The position numbers and the translations under genes were made by a program. Of a stretch of 64,000 nucleotides of DNA, positions 8,951 to 18,371 are shown piece after piece; within the stretch, counting starts at the first letter, position 1, and each line of letters begins with the position of its first letter. Source of the stretch: Lysobacterales bacterium (lineage in GTDB: Bacteria > Pseudomonadota > Gammaproteobacteria > Xanthomonadales > Ahniellaceae); assembly GCA_016182785.1 (NCBI GenBank), contig JACPFU010000027.1, positions 1 through 64,000 on the forward strand. Direction: 5' to 3'. The notes under the pieces were generated by a model that saw only the letters and a list, made by a program, of their open reading frames with translations, did not search any database and was not told the origin of the DNA.

Positions 8951-9627
8951 CAGCGACCGACGATGTGGTTGGCGAAGCCGAGCAGGCGTTGCACCGCGTT
9001 CGCGCCGCGCGCCTGGGTCAGTTGCGGCAGCAGCGTCGCGAGTTCGATCTGGCGTGCCTCGGTCAGCTTCGCGCTGCGCTCGGCGTAGGCCACGACCACC
9101 GCCTGCTCCTCGGCCGGCAGCGTCAGCGCCGGGACGAAGCCGGGCACCGACGGGATCGCCAAGTCGTGCTTCAGTCGTTCGGCATGCACGACCAGCGTGC
9201 CGGCGACCAGATCACCGAGGCGCCGCGCGTGCGGGTCGATCACGCAACTGAGGAAGCCGAACGCGTAGCCGACCGGCAGCGCGTCGACGGTGCGCATCAG
9301 GTTGCGCACCAGCGACGCAGTGAAGCCGACCGGGGTGCCGTTGTCGTGCACCACGCGCAAGCCGAGCACGCGCTTGCCGGGCGTCTGCCCATCCATGAAC
9401 AGCTCGAACGCGATCGGGTACACCCACAGCAGCACGAACAGCAGGATCAGCAGCAGGCCCTGGCCGCTTTCGCCGAGCAGCGAGATCGGGATCGAGGCGA
9501 AGCTGAACAGCGCCAGGCGGATGCCGGCGTCGAGCAGCCAGGCCAGCGCGCGCGGCGCCGCGCCCGCGGCGCGCAGGCGCAGGGCGATTCCTTCCGGGGT
9601 CTCGTGCAGGGCTTCGGTGTCGAGCAT
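8950..9627 (-). CDS. RDD-family membrane protein, first gene of the MoxR operon
   Basis: This 225-residue protein contains the RDD domain: hydrophobic helices at about residues 28-75, the GQTPGKRVLGLRVV motif typical of the family, and a later segment DPHARRLGDLVAGTLVV. RDD proteins are small membrane proteins, some with transport roles, and they commonly pair with SpoIIM-like proteins. This is the most upstream gene of the minus-strand run ending at pepN. The promoter must lie in the short divergent gap 9628-9732 shared with the dehydratase gene. Confidence 0.88.
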   Translation of the reverse strand: MLDTEALHETPEGIALRLRAAGAAPRALAWLLDAGIRLALFSFASIPISLLGESGQGLLLILLFVLLWVYPIAFELFMDGQTPGKRVLGLRVVHDNGTPVGFTASLVRNLMRTVDALPVGYAFGFLSCVIDPHARRLGDLVAGTLVVHAERLKHDLAIPSVPGFVPALTLPAEEQAVVVAYAERSAKLTEARQIELATLLPQLTQARGANAVQRLLGFANHIVGR

Positions 9628-9732
9628 CAGGCGGGTTCGCTGCGCGTGCGGCGGGCTGCGGGCATCGCGGCACTTTATCAGCAGCCCGCGCCGCTCCGAT
9701 AAGATCGCGGTGACGCAGACCGGGAATTGCGC

Positions 9733-10692
9733 ATGTCCGAGACCTTGCCGAGCATCGCCGACATCGAACAGGCACGCCGCCGCATCTCGGCGCACGCGCG
9801 GCTCACGCCGGTATTGCGCGACGAGGCGCTGGACGAGGAGATCGGCGCGCGCGTGCACTTCAAGTGCGAGAACCTGCAGCGTGTCGGCGCGTTCAAGTTC
9901 CGCGGCGCCTGCAATGCCGTGTTCGCGCTCGACGACGCGGATGCGGCGCGCGGCGTGGTCACGCATTCCTCGGGCAACCACGGCGCCGCGCTGGCGCTGG
10001 CCGCGGCATTGCGCGGCATTCCGGCGCACATCGTGGTGCCGGAGAACGCCAACGCGCTCAAGCTGCGCAACATCGTCGAGGCCGGCGGCATCGTGCACAC
10101 CTGCGTACCCACGCTCGCCGCGCGCGAGGCCGCCTGCAGCGCGATCGGGCGCGAACGCGGGGCGCGCCTGGTGCATCCCTACAGCGACGCGCTGGTGATG
10201 GCCGGCCAGGGCACCGCGGCGCTGGAACTGCTTGACCAGGTCAACGGCCTCGATGCCTTCATCGCCCCGGTCGGCGGCGGTGGCCTGATGTCCGGCTGCG
10301 CCACCGCATTGCGCGCGCGCTCGCCGCACACCGTGCTGGTCGGTGCCGAACCCAGCGGTGCCGACGACGCGCAGCGCTCGCTTGCCGCCGGGCACGTGGT
10401 CCCGATCGAGCGTCCGGACTCGATCTGCGATGGCCTGCTGGCGACCATCGGCGAGATCAATCGCCGCGTGCTGCACACCCACCAGGTCGAGGTGCTGACG
10501 GTGGACGACGCCGCCGTGCGCTCGGCAATGCGGCGTCTGTGGGAACGCCTCAAGCTGATCGTCGAGCCGAGTTCCGCCATCACCTACGCCGTGCTGCGCG
10601 CGCACCGCGAACGCTTCCGCGGCCAACGCGTCGGCCTGCTGCTCAGCGGCGGCAATGTCGATCTGGATGCATCGGGACTCGCGGCCTCCTGA
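9733..10692 (+). CDS. PLP-dependent threonine/serine dehydratase (or serine racemase)
   Basis: This 319-residue fold-type II PLP enzyme has the cofactor lysine at Lys55 in GAFKFRGA, the substrate loop SSGNHG at residues 79-84, and a phosphate-binding glycine loop PVGGGGLMSG. It would deaminate L-threonine or L-serine to the 2-oxo acid plus ammonia, or racemise serine. The length fits catabolic dehydratases and serine racemases without the ACT regulatory domain of IlvA. A TTG two codons earlier is in frame, but the ATG at 9733 is the better start. It is transcribed divergently from the RDD operon and converges on the lipase chaperone gene. Confidence 0.9.
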   Translation: MSETLPSIADIEQARRRISAHARLTPVLRDEALDEEIGARVHFKCENLQRVGAFKFRGACNAVFALDDADAARGVVTHSSGNHGAALALAAALRGIPAHIVVPENANALKLRNIVEAGGIVHTCVPTLAAREAACSAIGRERGARLVHPYSDALVMAGQGTAALELLDQVNGLDAFIAPVGGGGLMSGCATALRARSPHTVLVGAEPSGADDAQRSLAAGHVVPIERPDSICDGLLATIGEINRRVLHTHQVEVLTVDDAAVRSAMRRLWERLKLIVEPSSAITYAVLRAHRERFRGQRVGLLLSGGNVDLDASGLAAS

Positions 10693-10705
10693 GTCTCCGC
10701 CGTGC

Positions 10706-10727
10706 GGGTCCCGCTGCAGTCGGACCC
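10706..10727. terminator. Possible bidirectional terminator
   Basis: A perfect six-base stem, GGGTCC paired with GGACCC around a ten-base loop, lies in the 44-base gap between the convergent dehydratase and lipase-chaperone genes. There is no strong U-tract, so activity as an intrinsic terminator is uncertain. Confidence 0.4.
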
Positions 10728-10736
10728 TCGACGCGC

Positions 10737-11777
10737 CTACAGCTGCCCGATCGCCTCCAGCGAGGCGACGCGGCGTTGTTCGGCGGCATCGAAGCTGCGC
10801 GCGCGCAGCGCGGTGATGGCGCGGTCGCGGGCGGTGGCGTCGAGGCGGGCGTCGGCGCGGATGGCATTGCGCGCCCGCACGTAGGCGGCGACGCGCGCAT
10901 CCCAGGCAGCTTGTTCGGCATCGGCAGCGGCCAGGCGTTGCGCCGCCTCGCGGCCGAACAGGGCTTCGCGTTCGGCCTGGCGCTGGGCCGGGTCCAGGCG
11001 CAGCGCATCGAACTGGCGGTTCTGCTCATCGACCAGCAGCGCGGTGTTCGCTTCCTGCATCTGCGTGCGCTGTTCCGGTGCAAGGCTCGCGTCGATCTCC
11101 TGCAAGCGCCGATCGCGCTCGACCTCGTCCAGCGAGCGGTCGGCGAGCGTGTCGCGGCGATCGAGGACGTATTCGGTGTAGCGCTCCTCGTCGCCGAAGA
11201 AGGCCTCGGCCATGGCCGCATCGAGCAGGCGGCGGCGCAGGTCGCGCACGCGTTCCAGTCGCTCGCGCAATGCCTCGCCTGGCGGCGCGTTCATCGCCGC
11301 AAGCGCCTGCTGGTAGTCGACGTAGCGGTCAAACAGCGCCGCGACCTGGGCGGCGATGGCATCGCCGTGGCGCTCGCGCACGTGCGCGAGCAGCAGCGCG
11401 CGGATCGCCGCGACGTCGCGTTCGCCGAGCGCGCTCAGGAAATAGTCGAACAGGCGCCGCAGCTCGATGCTCGGCAGCACCTGGCCGAGCGCGTCGAGGG
11501 TCACTGCGCCGTCGGGTTCGCTGTCGCGCAGCGAGGCGGGCCAGTCGCTGGTCGTCGCCGCGTTGCTGGCGGTGCTCGCTGCCGACGCGGAGCGCGGTGA
11601 TTCACTCGCGACGGCGGGTTCGCCACGCGCGGCGGCGTGCGTGACCACCGCGGCATCGCCAGCGGTCGGTGCATCGGCGTGCTGCGGACGCAGTGCCAGC
11701 CCAAGCGCGAGCAGCAACGCCGCCGCGAAAACGAAGCGGCCCGGACGCTGCCGGACCGCTTGGCTCAACCACAACAT
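10737..11777 (-). CDS. lifO: Lipase-specific foldase (lipase secretion chaperone)
   Basis: This 346-residue protein has an N-terminal membrane anchor (about residues 14-30), an Ala/Thr/Ser/Pro-rich linker to about residue 80, and a long helical body. The diagnostic motif RRLFDYFLSALGE (RxxFDYxLSAxGE) lies at residues 107-119. Lif foldases wrap around the secreted lipase in the periplasm and fold it before type II secretion. The gene sits 13 bases downstream of its lipase gene, the usual lip-lif arrangement. It is followed by a possible terminator. Confidence 0.93.
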   Translation of the reverse strand: MLWLSQAVRQRPGRFVFAAALLLALGLALRPQHADAPTAGDAAVVTHAAARGEPAVASESPRSASAASTASNAATTSDWPASLRDSEPDGAVTLDALGQVLPSIELRRLFDYFLSALGERDVAAIRALLLAHVRERHGDAIAAQVAALFDRYVDYQQALAAMNAPPGEALRERLERVRDLRRRLLDAAMAEAFFGDEERYTEYVLDRRDTLADRSLDEVERDRRLQEIDASLAPEQRTQMQEANTALLVDEQNRQFDALRLDPAQRQAEREALFGREAAQRLAAADAEQAAWDARVAAYVRARNAIRADARLDATARDRAITALRARSFDAAEQRRVASLEAIGQL

Positions 11778-11790
11778 GTGGAACGCGCGC

Positions 11791-12795
<1,005 letters not shown>

Positions 12796-12907
12796 CTAAT
12801 GCCAACCGCGTCACAAATCAAACGTCTGTTTCAAGCAGGCGTTTTGCGCTGCAACATGACCGCGCATCGCGCGAGGGCACCGGGCCCCGTGGAGATGCCG
12901 GGCGCGA

Positions 12908-13123
12908 TCAGGACGTGCGCGCGGGCGGTTTCACGGTGGCCGGGTCGATACCCCAGTCGCCGTGTTCGTACCAGTCATCGCCGATCAGTTCGGCCGGATG
13001 CAGCGTGCGCCCGGAGCCGTTGCCGCAGGCCAGCGCGTCCGCCGGGCAGTACTTGTCGCAACCCCAGCAGACGCGTTCGGGGTGGGCGGGATGCAGCGGG
13101 AACTTTTTCGGCTTGCGGCGCAT
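12908..13123 (-). CDS. DUF3079 small protein
   Basis: This 71-residue protein has a basic N-terminus, a CWGCDKYCPADALACG cysteine-rich core, and the conserved ending HPAELIGDDWYEHGDW, all matching the DUF3079 family. The four clustered cysteines suggest metal binding, but the function is unknown. It begins 23 bases after the stop of the larger upstream gene and may be co-transcribed with it. Confidence 0.85.
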   Translation of the reverse strand: MRRKPKKFPLHPAHPERVCWGCDKYCPADALACGNGSGRTLHPAELIGDDWYEHGDWGIDPATVKPPARTS

Positions 13124-13146
13124 GGTCGAGGCGCCAGTTTATCGGC

Positions 13147-14724
13147 TCAGAGCGGGTAGCGCGGATCCTGCAAGGTCGTTGGCGGCAGTTGCAGCAGGCC
13201 AACCAGGCTGTTGGCGGCGTGGCAGACGGCGTCGGTGCGCACCGCTTCCACCTTCGAGTTGCGGATCGCGCCGCCGCGCGCGCGTGCCGGGTTCGGCAGG
13301 TGATAGGAGTTCGCCGGGGTGTAGGTGTTCTGCAGCAGCCAGCGCGTCGAACGGTTCATCGCGATGCGATAGCGCTCGCAGCCGACGCGACCGGTTTCGA
13401 GGCAACGCCGGTACACCGGCACCAGCACCTCGTTCATCCAGCCGTTGCCGCTGGTCGCCCAGGTGTCGAAGTAGCGCCCGTTGTCGAGCAGGTTGTTGCC
13501 CATCTCGATCTGGCGCAGCAGCACCTGGTCGGCCGCGGTGAACAGCGCGCGCTGCATGCGCGCGTCGTGCACCGCCGCGGTGTAGTCGAGCAGCGCCATC
13601 GCCACCCAGCTGGTCGAGACCGTGTTCGGCCTGCGGAAGTCGTCGCCGAACACGAAGCCGCCCTGCGTGCCCTGCTGCAGCAAGCGCTCGGCGATGCGGC
13701 GCGCGGCGCGGCGGTAGGGCCGGTCCCCGGTGACCGCGTAGAGCCGCGACAGCGCGCTCAGCGTCTCGCAGGAATACAGCACCGACTGCTGCGGCGGCGT
13801 TTCCCACTGGCCGCTGGCGCGGCTGCGCAGGGTCACTGCGAGCACGCGGCCATCGGGCTGAACGCGCCCGAGCAGCCATTGCCCGGCGGCATTCGCTGCA
13901 TCCAGGAAGCGCTGTTCACCGCTGCGCCGGTGCAGTTCGAGCAGGGTGTAGACCGCCTTCGACGTGGTGCCGACGACATAGCGCTCGCGCTTTTCCGCAT
14001 TCGCGGGATCGAACGCGTAATGGAAGGCGCCGCGGTGTTCGCCGTCGCGTACCTGCATCGACAACAGGAACTCGGTGGCCGGGCCGATCACGGCGTCGAT
14101 GCGCGGGTCGGGTTCGAGCTCGCGCAGCTGCAGCAAGGTCCACAGCGTCGAGGCGGTGTAGGTGACGCGAAGATGCGTCTGCGGAGCGTCGCGGCGTGCG
14201 CTGTACACCTTGAAAAAGCCGTGGTGCACCGGATCGATCTGGCGCAACAGGTACTCGCGCTGGTCATGCACGGTCGCGAGCACGCGCTCGCGGTCGATGC
14301 TGGTCACCGCGGTGACATCGCCAACCACGGCCAGCGCCTTGCCCTCGAACTCGACCAGCGTGCCGTTCGCGCCCGGACCACGCACGGTCAGGAACAGGCG
14401 GCCGTCACGCAGCAAGCCGGGAGCGAGCGAACGCCCAAGCCGCGCGCCCACCTCGGTCGCCGCCGCAGGCAGCGTGGCGCCGATCGCAGCCTCGTAGCCG
14501 ACGACATCGCCGTTCACGTACAACTGCGCCGAAACCTGCCAAGGACGCGCGCTACCGGTCGTGCCGGACGACGCCGGCGGAATCGCCACCGCTGCAGCGC
14601 GCACCTGGTCGAGCACGATCTGGCGCCAGTCCGCGGGGGCTTCGGCGCCACGCGCGACGACGCCCGCGCATGCGAGGAACAGCACCAGCCACGCCCGCGC
14701 CATCGAGTGCATCTTCATCGTCAT
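13147..14724 (-). CDS. Exported protein with a predicted alpha-toroid domain
   Basis: This 525-residue protein has a signal peptide (about residues 1-27, ending in GAEA). From about residue 200 onward there are repeated helix pairs with segments such as GTTSKAVYTLLELHR, LYSCETLSALSRLYAVTG and STSWVAMALLDYTAAV. This resembles the helical-barrel folds of terpenoid cyclases, six-hairpin glycosidases or glucuronyl epimerases. No catalytic signature could be assigned, so the role is unknown. Several ATGs lie close together; the one at 14724 keeps the signal peptide, and the one at 14718 follows a GGGG ribosome binding site better. Confidence 0.7.
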   Translation of the reverse strand: MTMKMHSMARAWLVLFLACAGVVARGAEAPADWRQIVLDQVRAAAVAIPPASSGTTGSARPWQVSAQLYVNGDVVGYEAAIGATLPAAATEVGARLGRSLAPGLLRDGRLFLTVRGPGANGTLVEFEGKALAVVGDVTAVTSIDRERVLATVHDQREYLLRQIDPVHHGFFKVYSARRDAPQTHLRVTYTASTLWTLLQLRELEPDPRIDAVIGPATEFLLSMQVRDGEHRGAFHYAFDPANAEKRERYVVGTTSKAVYTLLELHRRSGEQRFLDAANAAGQWLLGRVQPDGRVLAVTLRSRASGQWETPPQQSVLYSCETLSALSRLYAVTGDRPYRRAARRIAERLLQQGTQGGFVFGDDFRRPNTVSTSWVAMALLDYTAAVHDARMQRALFTAADQVLLRQIEMGNNLLDNGRYFDTWATSGNGWMNEVLVPVYRRCLETGRVGCERYRIAMNRSTRWLLQNTYTPANSYHLPNPARARGGAIRNSKVEAVRTDAVCHAANSLVGLLQLPPTTLQDPRYPL

Positions 14725-14865
14725 CCCCCGCGTGAGCCGGCATTCGGCCACCACCGCGGCCGTTGCGCAACCTCGCGCGTGACCAAGCGCGAGCGCGATG
14801 CCGCCGGCCGCGCGCGTTTCACCGTGCCTTCACGGCTGGCGCAAGGTGGGCGCAACGCGATCGGC

Positions 14866-15720
14866 TCAGCGCTCCGGCGCCGGCGCCGGCGTTCCCGCAT
14901 ACACCGCCCGACATTCCCGATAGGTGTTGCGATGGATCGCGACGACCTTGCTCAGCGGTTGCTGGTAGCCGCCGGCCAGACTCCATGCCACCGCGATCGC
15001 GCGATCGTGCAGGCACTGGAACACGCGACGATCGCGCTCGGCGAGTTCGGCGGTGCTCAGAAATCCGCCGAGCGGATCGTCGATGTGCGGATCGGCACCG
15101 GCCTGGTACAGCACCACCGCGCAGTCCGCCATGCGCGCGACATGTTCCGGGATCGCATCGAGGAAGGCACCGGCCTGCTCCGGATACAGGTAGTTCTGCC
15201 CGGCCGTGTAGTGGGTGATCCAGTGCAGGCCAAGGCGCGCGATGATGTCGTCGCTGCCGTCGCCGTAGTGGTAGTCGTAGTCGAGGATGCCGACGCGCAG
15301 GCCTGGGTGTTCGGCACGCAGCGCCAGCGCGGTGACCAGCAGTCCGTTGAAGGTGCAATACGCCGCCGCCTCACTCCAACGCGCGTGGTGAAAGCCAGAC
15401 ACCGGCGCCGCGACCGCGGTCCTTCCCGCCAGCGCCAGACGCGCCGCGGTCAGCATCGCCCCGCTGGTGTAGGGCAGCGAGCGGTTCACATCGGCCGAGC
15501 GGGTGCCGAAGCCATTCGCCACGCGCATCGCGAACACGTCTTCGACGAAGCGCCGTGAATGCGCCCGCGCGAAGTCGTCGATCGTCACCGCCACCGGCGC
15601 CACGACGTGCATCGCCGCATCCAGTTCGCGCCACGCATCCACCACCGGCCGCGGCTTCCCCGCACTCGGCGACGACCCCTGCGCCGGCGCCACCATTGCA
15701 TCGCTGTACACGACAATCAT
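14866..15720 (-). CDS. Histone deacetylase-family hydrolase
   Basis: This 284-residue protein belongs to the class II-like HDAC/acetylpolyamine amidohydrolase superfamily. The general-base histidine pair is in SGFHHA (His111-His112). Zinc ligands are Asp149 and His151 in DYDYHYGDG, and Asp210 in YQAGADPHIDDPLGG. Bacterial members release acetate from acetylated polyamines, small molecules or possibly proteins. The natural substrate cannot be told from sequence. It is shorter than the roughly 340 residues common in the family, but all catalytic elements are present. Confidence 0.9.
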   Translation of the reverse strand: MIVVYSDAMVAPAQGSSPSAGKPRPVVDAWRELDAAMHVVAPVAVTIDDFARAHSRRFVEDVFAMRVANGFGTRSADVNRSLPYTSGAMLTAARLALAGRTAVAAPVSGFHHARWSEAAAYCTFNGLLVTALALRAEHPGLRVGILDYDYHYGDGSDDIIARLGLHWITHYTAGQNYLYPEQAGAFLDAIPEHVARMADCAVVLYQAGADPHIDDPLGGFLSTAELAERDRRVFQCLHDRAIAVAWSLAGGYQQPLSKVVAIHRNTYRECRAVYAGTPAPAPER

Positions 15721-15807
15721 CGGCGTTCTCCAGAACCGGAAGCAGTTTGCTGGCGCGGAGTCTCAAGGGCTGCGAGCCACAGGCGCAACCAGCGGCGCGG
15801 GAGAACT

Positions 15808-16743
15808 TCAATCCGGCGTGGACGCAGAAGCCGCCGGCTGCGCAGGTTCACCCAGCAACTCCCGAAACCCGCGCCCGTGCAGATTCGCATGGAGCGCGGC
15901 GAGGAATTCGTCGAGTGCGCGCAGGGCGGCGGGTTCGGTGCGCGAGAAGTCGAGGGTGTCGAAGTGGGTCTCGACGACGAATACGAAGTCGTCGCGGGCG
16001 GGGTCGAGGTCGAGGCCGAGCTTGAGCGGCGCGCGCCACTCCCAGGCATCCTCCGGGTCGATGTTGATCGGACACATGTGGCTGCCGACATCGCGGAAGT
16101 GCAGGGTTCGGATGATCGGCAGGCCGCCATTGCGGTTGCGGTCGATGGGCAGCAGTCGGCGCTTGCGCGGGCCGAAGTCGGTGCAGTCCGAGAACGCCCA
16201 GGGCTCGGTGAACTCCCAGCCGAGCGCTGCACAGAAGCGGTCGACGACGTCGGCCACGGGCAGCACGTACTGCTGCTCCAGCGCGTGGAAGCGGGTCGCG
16301 GCCAGCAATTCGCGCTGCCACTGCATCACCTCCGGCCAGGGCTCGAAACCGGAGATGTGGTGCGTGTCGTTCACCCACGTCCACCAGCCGTAGGGCTTGC
16401 GCGCGGGCGGTGGTGTGTAGCTCGTGGCAAGCGCCATCACGCGATCCGGAAAGGCCAGTTCCCGCACCGTGCCGACCACTTGGTCGAGCCACGCGCGCAC
16501 CGCGGCCTGGTGCGCGGCATCGTCCTCGAATGCGTCGCGCCGCGGATAGCCCTTGGCCCGATGCGGTTCCAGATTGCGGGCCCAGAGGTCATGGCGCCGA
16601 GTCAGCGGCGTGCAGCGTTCCTGGAGCGCGGCCTGCATGGCTTCGAGTGGAGCGCGGATGGCGCTCGGATAGCGGGTCAGATCGGGAATCGTGTACAGCC
16701 CCAGATCCAGCGTCCCGCCGGCCGACCTTCGAACTTCAACCAT
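15808..16743 (-). CDS. Unrecognised conserved-looking protein
   Basis: This 311-residue protein has no signal peptide or membrane helix and no family I recognise. It is rich in Trp and His, with a striking segment YGWWTWVNDTHHISGFEPW near residue 117 and a C-terminal stretch with several Asp/His residues. Third codon positions are strongly GC-rich across the frame, supporting a real gene. It lies 87 bases upstream of the HDAC-like gene on the same strand and is divergent from the M20 gene. It could be an oxygenase-like or hydrolase-like enzyme, but nothing proves that. Confidence 0.75.
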   Translation of the reverse strand: MVEVRRSAGGTLDLGLYTIPDLTRYPSAIRAPLEAMQAALQERCTPLTRRHDLWARNLEPHRAKGYPRRDAFEDDAAHQAAVRAWLDQVVGTVRELAFPDRVMALATSYTPPPARKPYGWWTWVNDTHHISGFEPWPEVMQWQRELLAATRFHALEQQYVLPVADVVDRFCAALGWEFTEPWAFSDCTDFGPRKRRLLPIDRNRNGGLPIIRTLHFRDVGSHMCPINIDPEDAWEWRAPLKLGLDLDPARDDFVFVVETHFDTLDFSRTEPAALRALDEFLAALHANLHGRGFRELLGEPAQPAASASTPD

Positions 16744-16860
16744 GGCGCCCTCCGGGAAGCATGGCGGCGAAACTTGCGTCGGCAGCGTCTCAAATTCCGC
16801 GACGCTGCCGCCACCATGATCGCGCTAGGCTTGCCGCCCGCAAAGCCCCGAGTTGCCCCC

Positions 16861-18165
16861 ATGCTCCGCAGCCTGTTTGCCAGTGTCCTGATGCTCGCCG
16901 TGTTCCCCGCCGCCGCAGTCGATGCGCAAGCACCGGCCGCCGCGGTCGATGCCAAGGTGCTGGCCTGGCGCCGCGACCTGCACCAGCACCCGGAACTTGG
17001 CAATCGCGAGACGCGCACGTCGAACCTGGTTGCTGCGCACCTGCGCGCACTCGGGCTGGAGCCGAAGGTCGGCATCGCCCACACCGGCGTCGTCGCCGTG
17101 CTCAAGGGTGGCCGGCCCGGGCCGCGCATCGCGCTGCGTGCCGACATGGACGCGCTGCCGGTGAGCGAGCGCGTCGACTTGCCGTTCGCATCGCGCGCCA
17201 CCGCCGACTATCGTGGCCAGCAAGTCGGCGTCATGCACGCCTGCGGCCACGACGCGCATACCGCGATCCTGATGGGCGTGGCCGAGGTGCTGGTCGGCAT
17301 GCGCGAGCAGTTGGCGGGCGAGGTCGTGTTCGTGTTCCAGCCTGCGGAGGAAGGACCGCCCGACGGCGAGCAGGGCGGCGCGCGCCTGATGTTGTCCGAA
17401 GGCCTGTTCGCCGATGGCAAGCCGCAGGCGATGTTCGGGCTGCACGTGTTCAGCACGCTCAACGTCGGCGAGATCGGCGTGCGCCCGGGCCCGCTGATGG
17501 CGGCGTCCGACCGCTTCACGATCAACGTGCGCGGTCGCCAGACGCACGGCTCGCGCCCCTGGGGCGGGGTCGATCCGGTGGTGGTCGCAGCGGAACTGGT
17601 CGGTTCCGCGCAGCAGATCGTCAGTCGCGAAATGAACATCTCGCGCTGGCCGGTAGTGGTCACCTTCGGCGCCATCCACGGCGGCGTGCGCTACAACATC
17701 ATCCCCGACGAAGTGACGCTCGAAGGCACCATCCGCACCTTCGACGAAGGCATGCGCGCCGACGTCTACACGCGCCTGCGCCGCGTCGCCGATCACACTG
17801 CCGCCGCACACGGCGCCAGCGTCAGCCACGCCATCCCGGTGTCCGAAGCCGACCCGAACGACCTCGGCAACCCGGTCACCATGAATGACGCCGCGCTGAC
17901 CGCGAAGGTGCTGCCACTGCTGCAATCCGTGGTCGGCGCCGACCACGTCGTCGACCCCGGCCTGACCATGGGCGCAGAAGACTTCGCCTACTACGCCCGC
18001 GAAGTCCCGGCCACGTTCTTCTTCATCGGCGCCACCCCGCGCGGCACCGACCCGAGCAAGGCCCCGAGCAACCACTCGCCCGAATTCTTCCTAGACGAAG
18101 AAGCCCTGCGCATCGGCACCCGCGCGCTGCTCGCCGTCACCCTCGGCAGCCTCACCGCACCCTGA
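16861..18165 (+). CDS. Exported M20-family amidohydrolase (hippurate hydrolase/IAA-amino acid hydrolase type)
   Basis: This 434-residue protein begins with a signal-peptide-like stretch (residues 1-23). It then has M20D peptidase signatures: [21 protein letters not shown] and the metal-binding HACGHDAHT (Cys128, His130), then QPAEEGP and the dimerisation-domain text HGSRPW. These enzymes split N-acyl or aminoacyl amides; the exact substrate is unknown. The ATG at 16861 is preferred because it creates the signal peptide, although an in-frame ATG exists near 16816. A TAGGCT sequence upstream of the start is a plausible -10 box. Confidence 0.9.
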   Translation: MLRSLFASVLMLAVFPAAAVDAQAPAAAVDAKVLAWRRDLHQHPELGNRETRTSNLVAAHLRALGLEPKVGIAHTGVVAVLKGGRPGPRIALRADMDALPVSERVDLPFASRATADYRGQQVGVMHACGHDAHTAILMGVAEVLVGMREQLAGEVVFVFQPAEEGPPDGEQGGARLMLSEGLFADGKPQAMFGLHVFSTLNVGEIGVRPGPLMAASDRFTINVRGRQTHGSRPWGGVDPVVVAAELVGSAQQIVSREMNISRWPVVVTFGAIHGGVRYNIIPDEVTLEGTIRTFDEGMRADVYTRLRRVADHTAAAHGASVSHAIPVSEADPNDLGNPVTMNDAALTAKVLPLLQSVVGADHVVDPGLTMGAEDFAYYAREVPATFFFIGATPRGTDPSKAPSNHSPEFFLDEEALRIGTRALLAVTLGSLTAP

Positions 18166-18216
18166 CCCGCACCGCGCTGGCCCAAGCCCCACGCCCCGCG
18201 CTAGACTGCCCGCCTC

Positions 18217-18293
18217 GCGCCCGTAGCTCAGTCGGATAGAGTGGCAGCTTCCGAAGCTGTAGGTCGGGGGTTCGAATCCCTCCGGGCGCGCCA
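18217..18293 (+). tRNA. tRNA-Arg (anticodon CCG)
   Basis: The 77-base sequence folds into a standard cloverleaf. The acceptor stem is GCGCCCG with CGGGCGC, the anticodon stem is GCAGC with GCTGT around the loop TTCCGAA (anticodon CCG), and the T-loop is TTCGAAT. The CCA end is encoded. A TAGACT -10-like box lies at 18202-18207. No duplicated 3' end that would mark an integrated element is visible downstream within this window. Confidence 0.97.
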
Positions 18294-18371
18294 AGTCCTC
18301 TCCTGGCTTGCACTTCTCAGTTCGTCGCTTACCCTGGCGATGCGTCGGCGTCCGCCGAGAGGGATCAAGCG

